64,000 bases of DNA from NCBI RefSeq assembly GCF_025751555.1, contig NZ_JAOWLB010000002.1, forward strand, positions 124,001 through 188,000. The letters are read 5' to 3'. Below are positions 25,128-34,162 of the stretch, one piece after another. The notes below the pieces were generated by a model. That model saw only the letters and a list, made by a program, of their open reading frames with translations. It searched no databases and was not told the DNA's origin. Positions within the stretch are counted from its first letter, which is position 1; each line of letters begins with the position of its first letter. This DNA comes from Ruegeria aquimaris (GTDB taxonomy: Bacteria; Pseudomonadota; Alphaproteobacteria; Rhodobacterales; Rhodobacteraceae). A program made the translations under genes and the position numbers.

Positions 25128-26906
25128 AAATATGACTGTTTCATCCGGATCCTCGTGCAACCGGATCACCTGTTCGGCGCGGAGCATCAGGATCTTTCGG
25201 AAGTTCAAGTTTCCTTTAGCGGTGACCTCGCCATCGGCCATTGACGGCGGGTCAGACAGAATCAGGGCGCGCGCAATGGTTGTGGCACTGCCACGGCCCG
25301 CATTCAGACGAGACAGGCGCCTGGCGATCTCCTTGGCCTGTTCCCCGGGAAGACAAGCGCCATCACGCGCGTCGAGCCCCTGCGCCAGCGCGGGCGATGG
25401 CACAATCATCGCCCCAACCTCGCCACGCCCCTCTCCGGTCAGGACCACATCCGCCGCCAGGGGCGCCAATGCCGCCAGCACCTCTAGCCGCAGATCGGAG
25501 GCAGGCACCCATATCCCGGTGGTCAGCTTGAACTCCTCGGCGATCCGCCCGTCGAACCGAAGCCCCTTGTTCGGGTCCTCCGGATCGACCAGAGAAACCT
25601 TGTCGCCGGTACAAAAGAAACCCTCGTCGTCAAAGGCTTCGGCTGTCTTTTCCGGATTGCCGAGATAGCCGGAAAAAACGTTGGGGCCCTGCACACGCAA
25701 CTCGTGGGCGCCACCATCAGTCGGAACAAGCTTGGCCGTCACCCCGGTTAGCGGTACTCCGATGATACCGGGCAGGTTTGTCGGCACATGCTGGAAAATG
25801 CAGGCAGGCGCGGTTTCGGTCATGCCCCAGCAAGTGGTGATCAGGGGTTGGGTGTCGCGCACTTCGGCGGCCATATCGCTGAGATCGCGCCAGACATCCG
25901 CGGGCAGGGAAGCTCCCGCATAAAAGAGCATGTCGAGATCGGCAAAGAAATGGCGCTTCAACGCGGGATCCCTTCGCATCTCGTCGCGCATCTGAGCAAA
26001 GCCCACCGGCACGTTATAGGCGATGGTGCCGTTCATCAGGCGGTTGTTCTCAAACGTCTTGCCGATCAGGGCCGGCGCGGGCTTGCCCCCGTCGATGTAA
26101 AGCGCACCGCCAAAGGCCAGCATCTGGTTGAAATTGTTCGATCCACCAAAAACGTGATTCCAGGGCAGCCAATCGACCAGTCGCGGCGGGCGTTCGGACA
26201 GGAACGGCAAGGCGCGGGTGTACTGCGCCTGATTTGCGCACAGCATCGCTTGCGTGGTCAGCACCCCCTTGGGGTTCGAGGTCGAGCCCGAGGTCATCAG
26301 GATCTTGGCAACCGTCTCGGGGCCAACAGCCTCGGCCGCGGTATCGATATCAGCGGTTTCGCGTTCGAGATCGGCAAGAAGACTCATGCCCGGCCCAGGA
26401 TTTCGGCCGACAACGATTTGGCGGCCTGTGATCTCTTCCATCGCAAGGGCATTCGCGAACTGCGCGCTGTCTTCGGCGTAAACCATCGCCGGTGCGATCA
26501 GCCCGATCACATAGCGTAGCTGTTTCAGGGCACCGGGGATCAGCGAATACTGTTCCGCCACCGGGACCGGCACCAGGCCCACATACTGCGCCGCAAGTGC
26601 CAACACCCCGTGATTGACGCTGTTGCCCGAGATGATCAGGATACGATCCCCGGGCATCAGTCCACGCGCCAACAGACCTGCTGCTAGCGCGCGAACCCGC
26701 TCCAGCGCTGCGTCATAGCGCAACTCGGCCCAGCCTGCCCCGCTGCGTTCGGCCAGAAACACCGCATCGGGCGTACGTTCGGCCCAGCGATGCAGCCAAT
26801 CGGCAGTCTTTCGGTCAGGCGATACGGTCTCGTGCCCCGACCGCAGCAGGATCGTGCCATCCGCGCGATCCTCGCGCCGGACATCATGCGCCTGATATTG
26901 CGGCAT
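25119..26906 (-). CDS. Feruloyl-CoA synthetase-like acyl-CoA ligase
   Basis: 595 residues, longer than the benzoate ligase. ANL enzyme with LMTSGSTSNPKGVLT, TCWGMTETAPACIF, CTGDKVSLVDPEDP and DGRIAEEFKLTTGIWV motifs. The overall form and C-terminus match feruloyl-CoA synthetase (Fcs) types. May activate hydroxycinnamates or other aryl acids; no ech or vdh genes were seen here. GGGAGGAGAGG precedes the ATG. The TRAP transporter genes lie just upstream on the same strand. Confidence 0.85.
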   Translation of the reverse strand: MPQYQAHDVRREDRADGTILLRSGHETVSPDRKTADWLHRWAERTPDAVFLAERSGAGWAELRYDAALERVRALAAGLLARGLMPGDRILIISGNSVNHGVLALAAQYVGLVPVPVAEQYSLIPGALKQLRYVIGLIAPAMVYAEDSAQFANALAMEEITGRQIVVGRNPGPGMSLLADLERETADIDTAAEAVGPETVAKILMTSGSTSNPKGVLTTQAMLCANQAQYTRALPFLSERPPRLVDWLPWNHVFGGSNNFNQMLAFGGALYIDGGKPAPALIGKTFENNRLMNGTIAYNVPVGFAQMRDEMRRDPALKRHFFADLDMLFYAGASLPADVWRDLSDMAAEVRDTQPLITTCWGMTETAPACIFQHVPTNLPGIIGVPLTGVTAKLVPTDGGAHELRVQGPNVFSGYLGNPEKTAEAFDDEGFFCTGDKVSLVDPEDPNKGLRFDGRIAEEFKLTTGIWVPASDLRLEVLAALAPLAADVVLTGEGRGEVGAMIVPSPALAQGLDARDGACLPGEQAKEIARRLSRLNAGRGSATTIARALILSDPPSMADGEVTAKGNLNFRKILMLRAEQVIRLHEDPDETVIFVH

Positions 26907-26975
26907 CCTCTCCTCCCAAATCCCGCATCCCGACCCGTGATCGGGCCGGTCGCGTAGAGCCGGGAAAGAACCGTC

Positions 26976-28472
26976 CTATCCCAGCAGAAACAGTGTGATC
27001 GCGGGAAACGCGACCAGAATGACAACGCGGATCAGGTCCGTCGCGACAAAGAACATCACCGCCTTGTAAGTGTCGACCATGCGGGTGGCCCGATCCATCG
27101 CATTGATGATGAACAGGTTCATGCCGACAGGCGGCGTGATCAACCCGACCTCGACCACGATCAGCACCAGAATGCCGAACCAGATCGCCACATGTTCGGC
27201 CTCCATCCGGTTGGCCATGCCTCGGGTGACGCGGATACCAAGCTCCTTCATCTGATCGCGGGTCAGTTCGGCGCCGCTGGCGATGGCATCCTTGATGCTG
27301 GCCAGCGTTTCGGCGCTCATCCCTTCTGGTACACCAGCCTTGAGAACCTCCATCGCCGCATCGGCCTGCAAGGCGGCAAGCGAAACGAGGTCGAAGTCCA
27401 TGGCAGAAATCACAGGAAAGAAGATCGGGATGGTCAACAGGATCATGCTGAGGCTGTCCATCAGGCAGCCGAACACCAGATAAAAGACAAGGATCAGCGC
27501 CAGTACCGTCCACGGGCTGTATCCCTGACTGACGACGAAGTTCGACAATTCCTGCGGCACCTGTGTCAGGGCAAGAAAGCCATTGTAGAAAGCCGCCCCC
27601 AGCACGATGAAAAAGATCATTGCGGTGGACCGCGCGGTAACAAGGAAGCTTTCTGTCAACGAGGCCCGCGTCAGGCCGCCGTTCAGCCAGGCAATCACGC
27701 CAGTCCCCAATGCACCGACGGCCGCGCCCTCGGTTGGCGTGAACCAGCCAAGGTAGATGCCGCCGACGACGAGACCAAACACCAGAAGAACGGGCCAGAC
27801 CTGAACCAAAGCAGCGAACCGTTCGGCATAGGGCACGGGCGGACGGGTGCCCGCGCTTTCCGGGTAGAGCCGCACGTAAACCGAGATGGCGATCAGATAG
27901 CCGACCGCCGCCATGATGCCGGGAATGAAGGCCGCGAGAAACAGCTTGGCAATGTTCTGCTCGGTCAGGATGGCATAGATCACCAGCACTACCGATGGCG
28001 GGATCAGGATGCCCAGCGTACCGCCCGCCGCCAGCGTGGCCGTCGAAAACCCGCCAGCATAGCCATATTGCCGCAGCTCTGGCAGGGCGACACGGCCCAT
28101 GGTGGCCGCAGTGGCCAGGGACGATCCACAGATCGCGCCAAACCCTGCGCAGGCGCCGATGGCGGCCATGGCAACACCACCCTTGCGATGACCCAGCCAC
28201 CCTTCGGCCGCCTTGAACAGGGCATTCGACATGCCGCCAAGGGTCGCGAAATGGCCCATCAGCAGGAACATCGGCACGATGGTCAGCGAGTAGCTGGAAA
28301 AGGTCGTATAGGTCTCGTTCTTCAATCGGGCAAAGGCGACCTGAGTTCCGTCGGTCACCAGCACCAGCCCGATCAGGCCTACAAGGAACATGGCAAGCCC
28401 GATCGGCACGCGCAGAAAGATCAGAACCATCAGGGCGGGGAACGACGCGATGCCGATTTCAAGCGCGGTCAA
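26976..28472 (-). CDS. TRAP transporter large permease (DctM/SiaM type)
   Basis: 498 residues from the TTG that overlaps the dctQ-like stop (TTGA). A longer frame to 28601 would overlap that gene deeply. About 12 or more membrane segments, with FLRVPIGLAMFLVGLIG at the N-terminus and an inserted hydrophilic region around residues 355-420 (EVLKAGVPEGMSAETLASI), longer than typical DctM proteins of about 430. Sodium-driven uptake of an organic acid, probably an aromatic or related acid given the genes around it. Confidence 0.9.
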   Translation of the reverse strand: MTALEIGIASFPALMVLIFLRVPIGLAMFLVGLIGLVLVTDGTQVAFARLKNETYTTFSSYSLTIVPMFLLMGHFATLGGMSNALFKAAEGWLGHRKGGVAMAAIGACAGFGAICGSSLATAATMGRVALPELRQYGYAGGFSTATLAAGGTLGILIPPSVVLVIYAILTEQNIAKLFLAAFIPGIMAAVGYLIAISVYVRLYPESAGTRPPVPYAERFAALVQVWPVLLVFGLVVGGIYLGWFTPTEGAAVGALGTGVIAWLNGGLTRASLTESFLVTARSTAMIFFIVLGAAFYNGFLALTQVPQELSNFVVSQGYSPWTVLALILVFYLVFGCLMDSLSMILLTIPIFFPVISAMDFDLVSLAALQADAAMEVLKAGVPEGMSAETLASIKDAIASGAELTRDQMKELGIRVTRGMANRMEAEHVAIWFGILVLIVVEVGLITPPVGMNLFIINAMDRATRMVDTYKAVMFFVATDLIRVVILVAFPAITLFLLG

Positions 28473-29053
28473 TGGCCTGTCTCCACACCATCCCAGACGA
28501 TCACGCGTCCGGTAAAGAACTCGACAATACGCACACCAGCCATGTAACAACCGACCGCAGCCGCCGCCAGAGATGCAGCAAAACTCAGCGCGTAGGCCCA
28601 CCAGATTGGAAACTCCAACAGCAGAGTCGTCTCTCCGTAACTAAGCTTGCTGATCATGCCGTCGCCCAGTTTCCAGGCGATCAGGATGAGAACGGCGGCA
28701 AACACGGTCTCGGTCACCATCCGCAAAAACCGGTTCACGCCCTGAGAGAACGAGTTCGTCAGGATGTCGACGGACGCGTGGCCAGCGGTAATCTGGCAGA
28801 ACGGCAGGAAGCAGAAGATCGCAAAAGCGACACCAGCTTCGACAAGTTCGAAATCGCCGTTTACTGGCCCCACACCCAGCTGGATCATCCAGTGAGAAAA
28901 TTCAGGCGCGATCCCGGTCATGAAATTGCCGTGAAACGCACCGTTGAGCAGACGGCCCAGAATGGACACGCAGGTCAGCATGATCAAGGCGCTGAGCACG
29001 ATCCCACCCAAAATGGCCATGGCCTTGGCCAGCCCCATCATCAGCTTGTGCAT
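28469..29053 (-). CDS. TRAP transporter small permease (DctQ type)
   Basis: 194 residues with four predicted membrane segments (GGIVLSALIMLTCVSILGR near the N-terminus). Forms the membrane complex with the DctM-like protein, whose start overlaps this stop. The start lies 72 bases below the substrate-binding gene. Confidence 0.88.
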   Translation of the reverse strand: MHKLMMGLAKAMAILGGIVLSALIMLTCVSILGRLLNGAFHGNFMTGIAPEFSHWMIQLGVGPVNGDFELVEAGVAFAIFCFLPFCQITAGHASVDILTNSFSQGVNRFLRMVTETVFAAVLILIAWKLGDGMISKLSYGETTLLLEFPIWWAYALSFAASLAAAAVGCYMAGVRIVEFFTGRVIVWDGVETGH

Positions 29054-29065
29054 CTGTTCTTTTCG

Positions 29066-29080
29066 TCTTTCGCCGAAAGA
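29066..29080. repeat. Palindromic hairpin between dctP and dctQ
   Basis: TCTTTCG-C-CGAAAGA, a 7-bp stem with the TTTCGCCGAAA core of the palindromes at 20334 and 33429. Lies in the spacer within the transporter operon. Confidence 0.5.
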
Positions 29081-29125
29081 GGACCCCGCAGCAGTTGCGA
29101 GCCGCGGGGTCGGTTCTTGTCCGGA

Positions 29126-30184
29126 TCAGTTCGCGTAATCCGGTGTGTACTTCTCGATCAGCATCTGTGCTTCGTCGATCAGCGCCTGACCGTCGATGCC
29201 TTTGCTGTTCATGTCGGCGACCCACTCATCATAGATCGGCTGCGCCAGCGCGCGCCATTCAGCCACCCCGGCCTCGTCGATGGTGATGATGTTGTTGCCC
29301 AGGTCTTCGGCAACCTTGCGGGCGGGCCCGTCGGAATCGGCCTGTGTGCCACCCGCAAACACCGAGAATTCAAGACCCGAGTTCTTGTCGACGGCGGCTT
29401 TGAGATCATCCGGCAGGCTGTCGTACTTGGCCTTGTTCATCGCCAGAACGAAAGTCAGGGTGTAAAGCGCCTTTCCGGAGAATTCGGTGTGGTTCTCCAC
29501 CAGTTCAGGAACCTTCAATGCCGTGGTGACTTCCCACGGAATTGTGGTCCCGTCGATCACACCCTTGCTGAGCCCCTCGGGAACGGCCGGAACCGGCATG
29601 CCGACCGGGGTCGCGCCCAGCTTGGTCAGCAGCGAGTTGACTGAACGCGAGCCGCCGCGGATCTTCATGCCTTGCAGGTCCTCGGGTTTTTCCACCGGAT
29701 CCTTGGTATGGATCATGCCGGGCCCGTGAACCCAGGTGCCAAGGATATGCACATCCTTGAACTCGGTGTCCTTCATGTGCTTTTCGAACATCTCCCAATA
29801 GGCATGGCTGACCGCGCGCGCATTGGTCATCATGAAGGGCAGTTCGAACACCTCGGTCGAGGGGAAGCGGCCCGGCGTATAGCCGACAACGGTCCAGACC
29901 ACATCGGCCACGCCATCGATGGCCTGATCCATCAGTTCCGGCGGCTTGCCGCCCAACTGCATCGAAGGATAGCGCTCGACCTTGATGCGGCCGCCCGAAT
30001 CCTTTTCAACGTTGTCGGCCCAGACATCCAGCACCAGTTTTGGCACATTGGCCTGCGCTGGCAGGAACTGGTGCAGTTTCAGTGTAACCTCCTGTGCAAG
30101 CGCAGTGCCTGCGCTGAAGCCGGTCGCCAGAGCCGCCACCGCGGCGCCGCCGATCAGGCCCAGAATCTTTCTGCGATAGGTCAT
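29126..30184 (-). CDS. TRAP transporter substrate-binding protein (DctP type)
   Basis: 352 residues from the ATG with AGGGAGGA five bases upstream. Signal peptide MTYRRKILGLIGGAAVAALA then ATGFSAGTALAQ, followed by the DctP fold (VTLKLHQFLPAQANVPKLVL, KIRGGSRSVNSLLTKLGATP, PWEVTTALKVPELVENHTEF). Periplasmic receptor for the TRAP system. Two BoxR-like operators lie upstream, suggesting benzoate or a related aromatic acid as ligand (inference). Ligand-binding Arg is likely in GGSRS. Confidence 0.92.
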   Translation of the reverse strand: MTYRRKILGLIGGAAVAALATGFSAGTALAQEVTLKLHQFLPAQANVPKLVLDVWADNVEKDSGGRIKVERYPSMQLGGKPPELMDQAIDGVADVVWTVVGYTPGRFPSTEVFELPFMMTNARAVSHAYWEMFEKHMKDTEFKDVHILGTWVHGPGMIHTKDPVEKPEDLQGMKIRGGSRSVNSLLTKLGATPVGMPVPAVPEGLSKGVIDGTTIPWEVTTALKVPELVENHTEFSGKALYTLTFVLAMNKAKYDSLPDDLKAAVDKNSGLEFSVFAGGTQADSDGPARKVAEDLGNNIITIDEAGVAEWRALAQPIYDEWVADMNSKGIDGQALIDEAQMLIEKYTPDYAN

Positions 30185-30210
30185 GTCATCCTCCCTTTGA
30201 CCCTCTCTGA

Positions 30211-30251
30211 GCAATATAATGCGCATATCTGGCATGTTTGCAATATATTGC
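30211..30251. promoter_or_regulatory. Pair of BoxR-like operators before the TRAP gene
   Basis: GCAATATAATGC (30211-30222) and the perfect palindrome GCAATATATTGC (30240-30251), spaced 29 bases start to start, about 27 and 56 bases above the dctP-type ATG. The spacing is close to three helical turns. Confidence 0.6.
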
Positions 30252-30405
30252 TACACTCCCTTCCAATGGCTCCGCTCTCACCGGCGCCGCCGTAACGCAA
30301 CCTGATCTAATCGTACCACTTTTCTTGCGACTCGATGATCATCATCGCAATTTGGATCGTTCTCCAAATACCCTTGGTTTATTGAATGCGTTCGTCAACC
30401 ATGGG

Positions 30406-31104
30406 CTAATCTGCTGGGCCAAGCGTCAGGGCGATCGGATGCAGCCCGTCGATGCCGCCGGTGATCGCGTCCCCGGCAACGACCGGGCCAACCCCGGCTG
30501 GCGTGCCTGTCATCACCAGATCACCGGGACGCAGGTGGTAATAACCCGACAGATGACCGACAATCTCGTCGATCTTCCAGATCAGCTCGGACAAGGTGGC
30601 GTCCTGTTTGACCGCGCCATTCACCTCAAGATGAATGCGCTTTTCCTCGCCAGGCGACCAGTCGGCCGCCCGGGTCAGAGGGGCAAAGACCGCTGCGTTC
30701 TCGACATCCTTGCCCAGATCCCAGGGACGTTTCTTGTCCCGCTCGCGGATCTGCTGGTCGCGCCGGGTCATGTCGAGCGCGCAGCCATAGGCATAGACGG
30801 CACCCCAGGCCTCGGCCCGGCTTGCGCGGAACACCGGTTTTCCGATGGCAAAGGCCAGTTCCATCTCGTAGTGGAAATTCTCGGTGCCCGGCGGATAGGG
30901 AACGGTGGCCCCGGTCAGGATCGCATTGGCGGGGGATTTGGTGAAATAGAACGGCGCCTCGCGGTCCACTTCGTTGCCCATCTCGGCGGCATGGGCGGCA
31001 TAGTTGCGGCCAACGCAGAATATGCGCCCGATCGGATAGGTGCTGCTTTCCCCTCGAACCGGAATGCCGGGGATCGGGGGAAGGGTGAACAGGTGGTCGC
31101 TCAT
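30406..31104 (-). CDS. Fumarylpyruvate hydrolase (FAH family)
   Basis: 232 residues. FAH-fold hydrolase: IFCVGRNYAAHAAEMGN, PFYFTKSPANAIL, EMELAFAIG with metal-binding acidic residues and GDLVMTGTPAGVGPV. Breaks fumarylpyruvate into fumarate and pyruvate in the gentisate pathway. The start overlaps the gentisate dioxygenase stop (ATGA), which fixes the pathway assignment; an HpaG-type role is less likely. Confidence 0.9.
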   Translation of the reverse strand: MSDHLFTLPPIPGIPVRGESSTYPIGRIFCVGRNYAAHAAEMGNEVDREAPFYFTKSPANAILTGATVPYPPGTENFHYEMELAFAIGKPVFRASRAEAWGAVYAYGCALDMTRRDQQIRERDKKRPWDLGKDVENAAVFAPLTRAADWSPGEEKRIHLEVNGAVKQDATLSELIWKIDEIVGHLSGYYHLRPGDLVMTGTPAGVGPVVAGDAITGGIDGLHPIALTLGPAD

Positions 31105-32135
31105 CTGGCGCGTTCCTCGTAGTAACCAAGTTTCTCTTGCAGTGGGCGATCATGGATGCGGACCAGGAATGCCTCGCTTTCCGCCTCGTGCCAGATGCGG
31201 GCAAAGACCGGCGCGGTGAACGTGTCCTTTGGCCCCCACTCGATGACCTGCCCATCGATCTCGCTGCGCCCGGTCCCGGCGATCACGTGAAAGGCCGAGG
31301 AACAGGACCGCAGCGGTGGCGCCTCGACCTGACCGGCCTTGAGCATCATGGCGGTAAAGCCCAGCGCCGGAAGCACATCCTCGCCAGTTTCGGGGTTGAT
31401 ATAGTCCAGTTCGGCAATCCCCTCGCCATAGGCCGCCATCTGGCGCAGCGCCGCCTCGGTCGCGGCCCAGGGATATCGCATCATCGGATAACGCCGCGCA
31501 CCCCGCCCCGGTCGTCGCGAGGGCACCAACCCGACGGCGCTGTATTCGACCTGGCTGGCATCGGGGCGATTGCGCTGCGCCTGCAAGGTGCCCTCGATCG
31601 CATATGAGCCTTCAAGCTGCACGAAAATCGGCAAGTCCAGCGCGTCGAGCCAGATCACAGGCTCGTCCCCGTCATGGCCGTGATCGTGCCATTCACCGCC
31701 CGGTGTCAACACCAGATCGCCCGGCTCCATCGGCAGGCGCTCGCCATCGACTACAGTGTAGCCACCCTGCCCCTCGACCACAATGCGCGCGGCCGACGGC
31801 GTGTGACGATGCGCGGGCGCCGTCTCGCCCGGCAGCAACAATTGCAGGCCCAGATAGATCGCCGCCGTCGCCTGCATCGCTCCCGCGCCACGCCCCGGGT
31901 CGGACAGAACCAACACCCGGCGTTCGGCCTTTTCCACCGGCGTCAATTCTCCGGCACGCAGCAAGAGCGGTCGCACCGCCGGATAAGACCAATGCCCCAA
32001 GCGTGTTACGGCTTGCGGAGCATTGTGCGGCAGCACATTGCGCATCATCGGCCAAAGCGGCGCCACACCGGCCGCCGCCATCTGATCGCGATAGTCCTGC
32101 GGCAGTTCCTCCATGGTGCCAAGCTGCTCGGTCAT
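31101..32135 (-). CDS. Gentisate 1,2-dioxygenase
   Basis: 344 residues, bicupin. HRHTPSAARIVVEGQGGYTV carries the iron-binding His-x-His, then GDLVLTPGGEWHDHGHDGD with the third His; a second cupin domain near residues 230-330 (SCSSAFHVIAGTGRSEIDGQ). Ring-cleaves gentisate to maleylpyruvate. No maleylpyruvate isomerase was found in the window. First gene of the two-gene gentisate unit; RBS GAGAGGG. Confidence 0.94.
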   Translation of the reverse strand: MTEQLGTMEELPQDYRDQMAAAGVAPLWPMMRNVLPHNAPQAVTRLGHWSYPAVRPLLLRAGELTPVEKAERRVLVLSDPGRGAGAMQATAAIYLGLQLLLPGETAPAHRHTPSAARIVVEGQGGYTVVDGERLPMEPGDLVLTPGGEWHDHGHDGDEPVIWLDALDLPIFVQLEGSYAIEGTLQAQRNRPDASQVEYSAVGLVPSRRPGRGARRYPMMRYPWAATEAALRQMAAYGEGIAELDYINPETGEDVLPALGFTAMMLKAGQVEAPPLRSCSSAFHVIAGTGRSEIDGQVIEWGPKDTFTAPVFARIWHEAESEAFLVRIHDRPLQEKLGYYEERAR

Positions 32136-32588
32136 TTTCCCTCTCGAAACGGTACTGCCATCTTAGGCAGGTCTGTTGTTCTGGCAACTGGCTTGTCCCC
32201 GAGCCACGTCCGTGCGCCATACGCAGCAATCTGCCCGCAACCGGTAATTGCATCGGCGCTTTTTCGCGCAATCCTTGCCTTTGTGTTTCAAAGCGCTAAA
32301 ATCAATATTGCGCCACCTTTGGTTGTGCGTCTTTCTGGGTAACGAAGATTGAACAGAGATAAACGAGAACTCGGAACATCATGCTGACGGGCAGACCCCC
32401 TCGTCCCGTTCGGTTTTGAAAGGTGCCGTCCCTACCGGCGCACAGGTGTTCCGACGACCCAGCGGCGTGGACGGTGACCATTACGTCCGATTTCTGCTGG
32501 ATGGTCAGGCGGCGCAGCTACATCTGGCCTGGCCTTTCTGCCGGAGAGAGCCCCCTCCTCTCCGGCAGATCCCCTTACCGCGATGAAG
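32136..32588. other. Intergenic region between gentisate and MarR genes
   Basis: 453 bases. A perfect 11-bp GC stem with 9-base loop lies at 32538-32568 (CTGCCGGAGAG/CTCTCCGGCAG). It is not followed by a U-tract on either strand. One plus-strand frame reads a plausible but unstarted 70-odd codon stretch (end near 32584) that I do not call. The gentisate promoter is expected near 32136-32220 on the minus strand, but I could not place it. Confidence 0.5.
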
Positions 32589-33026
32589 TCAGCTGGATTT
32601 TTCCTGATAAAGCTCGTTCAACAGATCGAGCAGGGTTTCAAAACGGCCAGCCCCCAGTTGCGTCCGAATATCGTCAAACACAGCCTGGCTGGCACCCAGG
32701 TTGTCGCGAATGATCTTGGCGCCGGCCGATGTAATACTGACAATCTGCTTGCGCCTGTCGCCCGGATCCGGTTCCCGCGTAATCAGGTCCTTCTCTTCCA
32801 GTTTCTGAAGGATCCGGGTCAGGCTGGGCAGCAACAAACATGCCTGATCGGCGATTCGGGTCGGATCTTGCGGCCCCTCCTCCTCGAGGACGCGCAGAAC
32901 GCGCCATTGCTGTTCCGTGATTCCGACATCCATCAGTATGGCGCGGATCGGACCCATGACACGTTCGCGCGCCCTGAGCAGCGCAATCGGCAAGGACCTT
33001 GAAGTTAAGGGCAAATCAGAGCTCAT
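32589..33026 (-). CDS. HpaR-like MarR family regulator
   Basis: 145 residues from the ATG at 33026; the frame extends 17 codons upstream. The N-terminal SLPIALLRARERVMGPIR and GITEQQWRVLRVLEEEGPQD, then the winged HTH LLPSLTRILQKLEEKDLITR, are close to HpaR, the homoprotocatechuate operon repressor. Divergent from the extradiol dioxygenase gene (135 bases between starts), the expected arrangement for a repressor of that unit. Confidence 0.85.
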   Translation of the reverse strand: MSSDLPLTSRSLPIALLRARERVMGPIRAILMDVGITEQQWRVLRVLEEEGPQDPTRIADQACLLLPSLTRILQKLEEKDLITREPDPGDRRKQIVSITSAGAKIIRDNLGASQAVFDDIRTQLGAGRFETLLDLLNELYQEKSS

Positions 33027-33113
33027 AGTGAAGTCTTGCCGAAATCTTTGCGCCCCGCAACGGGCGAATGGCCTCACACGCCAGCCGAAAACAGGTTTGA
33101 CAAGTTGAATTTA

Positions 33114-33134
33114 ATTTCACATGTTAATGAAAAT
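33114..33134. promoter_or_regulatory. Candidate MarR/HpaR operator
   Basis: Imperfect inverted repeat TTTCA-N8-TGAAA in AT-rich DNA, between the divergent regulator and dioxygenase starts. The position fits a repressor site; the exact boundaries are uncertain. Confidence 0.4.
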
Positions 33135-33160
33135 CACCCCTCAAACCAAGCAGGACTCAC

Positions 33161-34141
33161 ATGCCGGTTCCCGCCCCCAACCTGTATCCGCCGTTCAACA
33201 TCGTGCGTCTCAGCCATGTGGAATACCGGGTAAGGGACCTGGCTGCCAGCCGTGCCTTTTATGTCGATATCCTCGGCCTTCAGGTCACGCACGAGGAAAC
33301 CGGGCGCCTGTATCTGCGCGCGATGGAAGAGCGTGGGCATCACTGCATCGTCCTGGTTGAGGCCGATACGGCCGATGTGGGGGTACTGGGCTTCAAGCTT
33401 TATGACGAACCGGACCTTGAGCGGGCCGAAAGATTTTTCGCCGAAAAATCTTTGCCCACCGCCTGGGCCGAGCGGCCACATATGGGCCGCACGCTGCGCA
33501 CCCGCGATCCCTGGGGCATTCCGCTGGAATTCTATGTGCGGATGGACCGGCTGCCGCCGATCCACCAGAACTACCGGCTCTACAATGGGGTAAAGCCGCT
33601 CAGGATCGACCATTTCAACATGTTCTCGGCCAATGTGGACGCCAGCGTCGCCTTTTACGGCGAGATGGGGTTTCGCGTCACCGAATACACCGAAGATGAC
33701 GAAAGCGGCCGCCTCTGGGCCGCCTGGATGCACCGCAAGGGCGGCGTGCATGACGTGGCCTTTACCAATGGGCTGGGCCCACGCCTGCATCACACCGCCT
33801 TCTGGGTGCCGACCCCGCTGAACATCATCGACCTGCTCGATCTTATGAGCACCACCGGTTATGTCGCCAATATCGAGCGCGGGCCGGGGCGGCACGGGAT
33901 CTCGAACGCCTTCTTCCTCTATGTCCGCGATCCCGACGGGCACCGGATCGAGATCTATTGTTCGGACTATCAGACTGTCGACCCGGATCTGGAACCGATC
34001 CGCTGGTCGCTCACCGACCCGCAGCGCCAGACCCTGTGGGGGGCGCCCGCCCCGAAAAGCTGGTTCGAGGAAGGATCAACCTTTGAAGGCACTGAGCCGG
34101 TGCCGAGCGCCCTCAAGGCGCAACCGATCATTGCCCCCTGA
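33161..34141 (+). CDS. hpaD: Homoprotocatechuate 2,3-dioxygenase-like extradiol enzyme
   Basis: 326 residues, two VOC domains (about 15-130 and 145-290). The metal ligands read as His in RIDHFNMF, His in RLHHTAFWV and Glu in HRIEIYCSD, as in Brevibacterium HPCD (His155, His214, Glu267), and GPGRHGISNAFFLYVRDPDG matches that enzyme. Ring-cleaves 3,4-dihydroxyphenylacetate or a similar catechol. A 25-bp palindrome lies in frame at 33429-33453 (ERFFAEKSL). The rest of the hpa pathway is missing here apart from the HpaI-type aldolase. Confidence 0.9.
   Translation: MPVPAPNLYPPFNIVRLSHVEYRVRDLAASRAFYVDILGLQVTHEETGRLYLRAMEERGHHCIVLVEADTADVGVLGFKLYDEPDLERAERFFAEKSLPTAWAERPHMGRTLRTRDPWGIPLEFYVRMDRLPPIHQNYRLYNGVKPLRIDHFNMFSANVDASVAFYGEMGFRVTEYTEDDESGRLWAAWMHRKGGVHDVAFTNGLGPRLHHTAFWVPTPLNIIDLLDLMSTTGYVANIERGPGRHGISNAFFLYVRDPDGHRIEIYCSDYQTVDPDLEPIRWSLTDPQRQTLWGAPAPKSWFEEGSTFEGTEPVPSALKAQPIIAP
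33429..33453. repeat. Palindrome inside the dioxygenase gene
   Basis: Arms of 12 bp, AAAGATTTTTCG and its complement, around a single C. Shares its core with the boxB/boxC spacer palindrome at 20334 and is translated in frame. Confidence 0.7.
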
Positions 34142-34162
34142 GGGCTGGCGAGGACATGACAG

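Noticed and set aside
32538-32568. 11-bp hairpin as an intrinsic terminator
   Set aside because: Not followed by a U-tract on either strand; kept only as part of the gap description.
32338-32584. Plus-strand open frame with plausible codon use in the gentisate-MarR gap
   Set aside because: No ATG, GTG or TTG start with a ribosome site and no recognisable family; could be a remnant.
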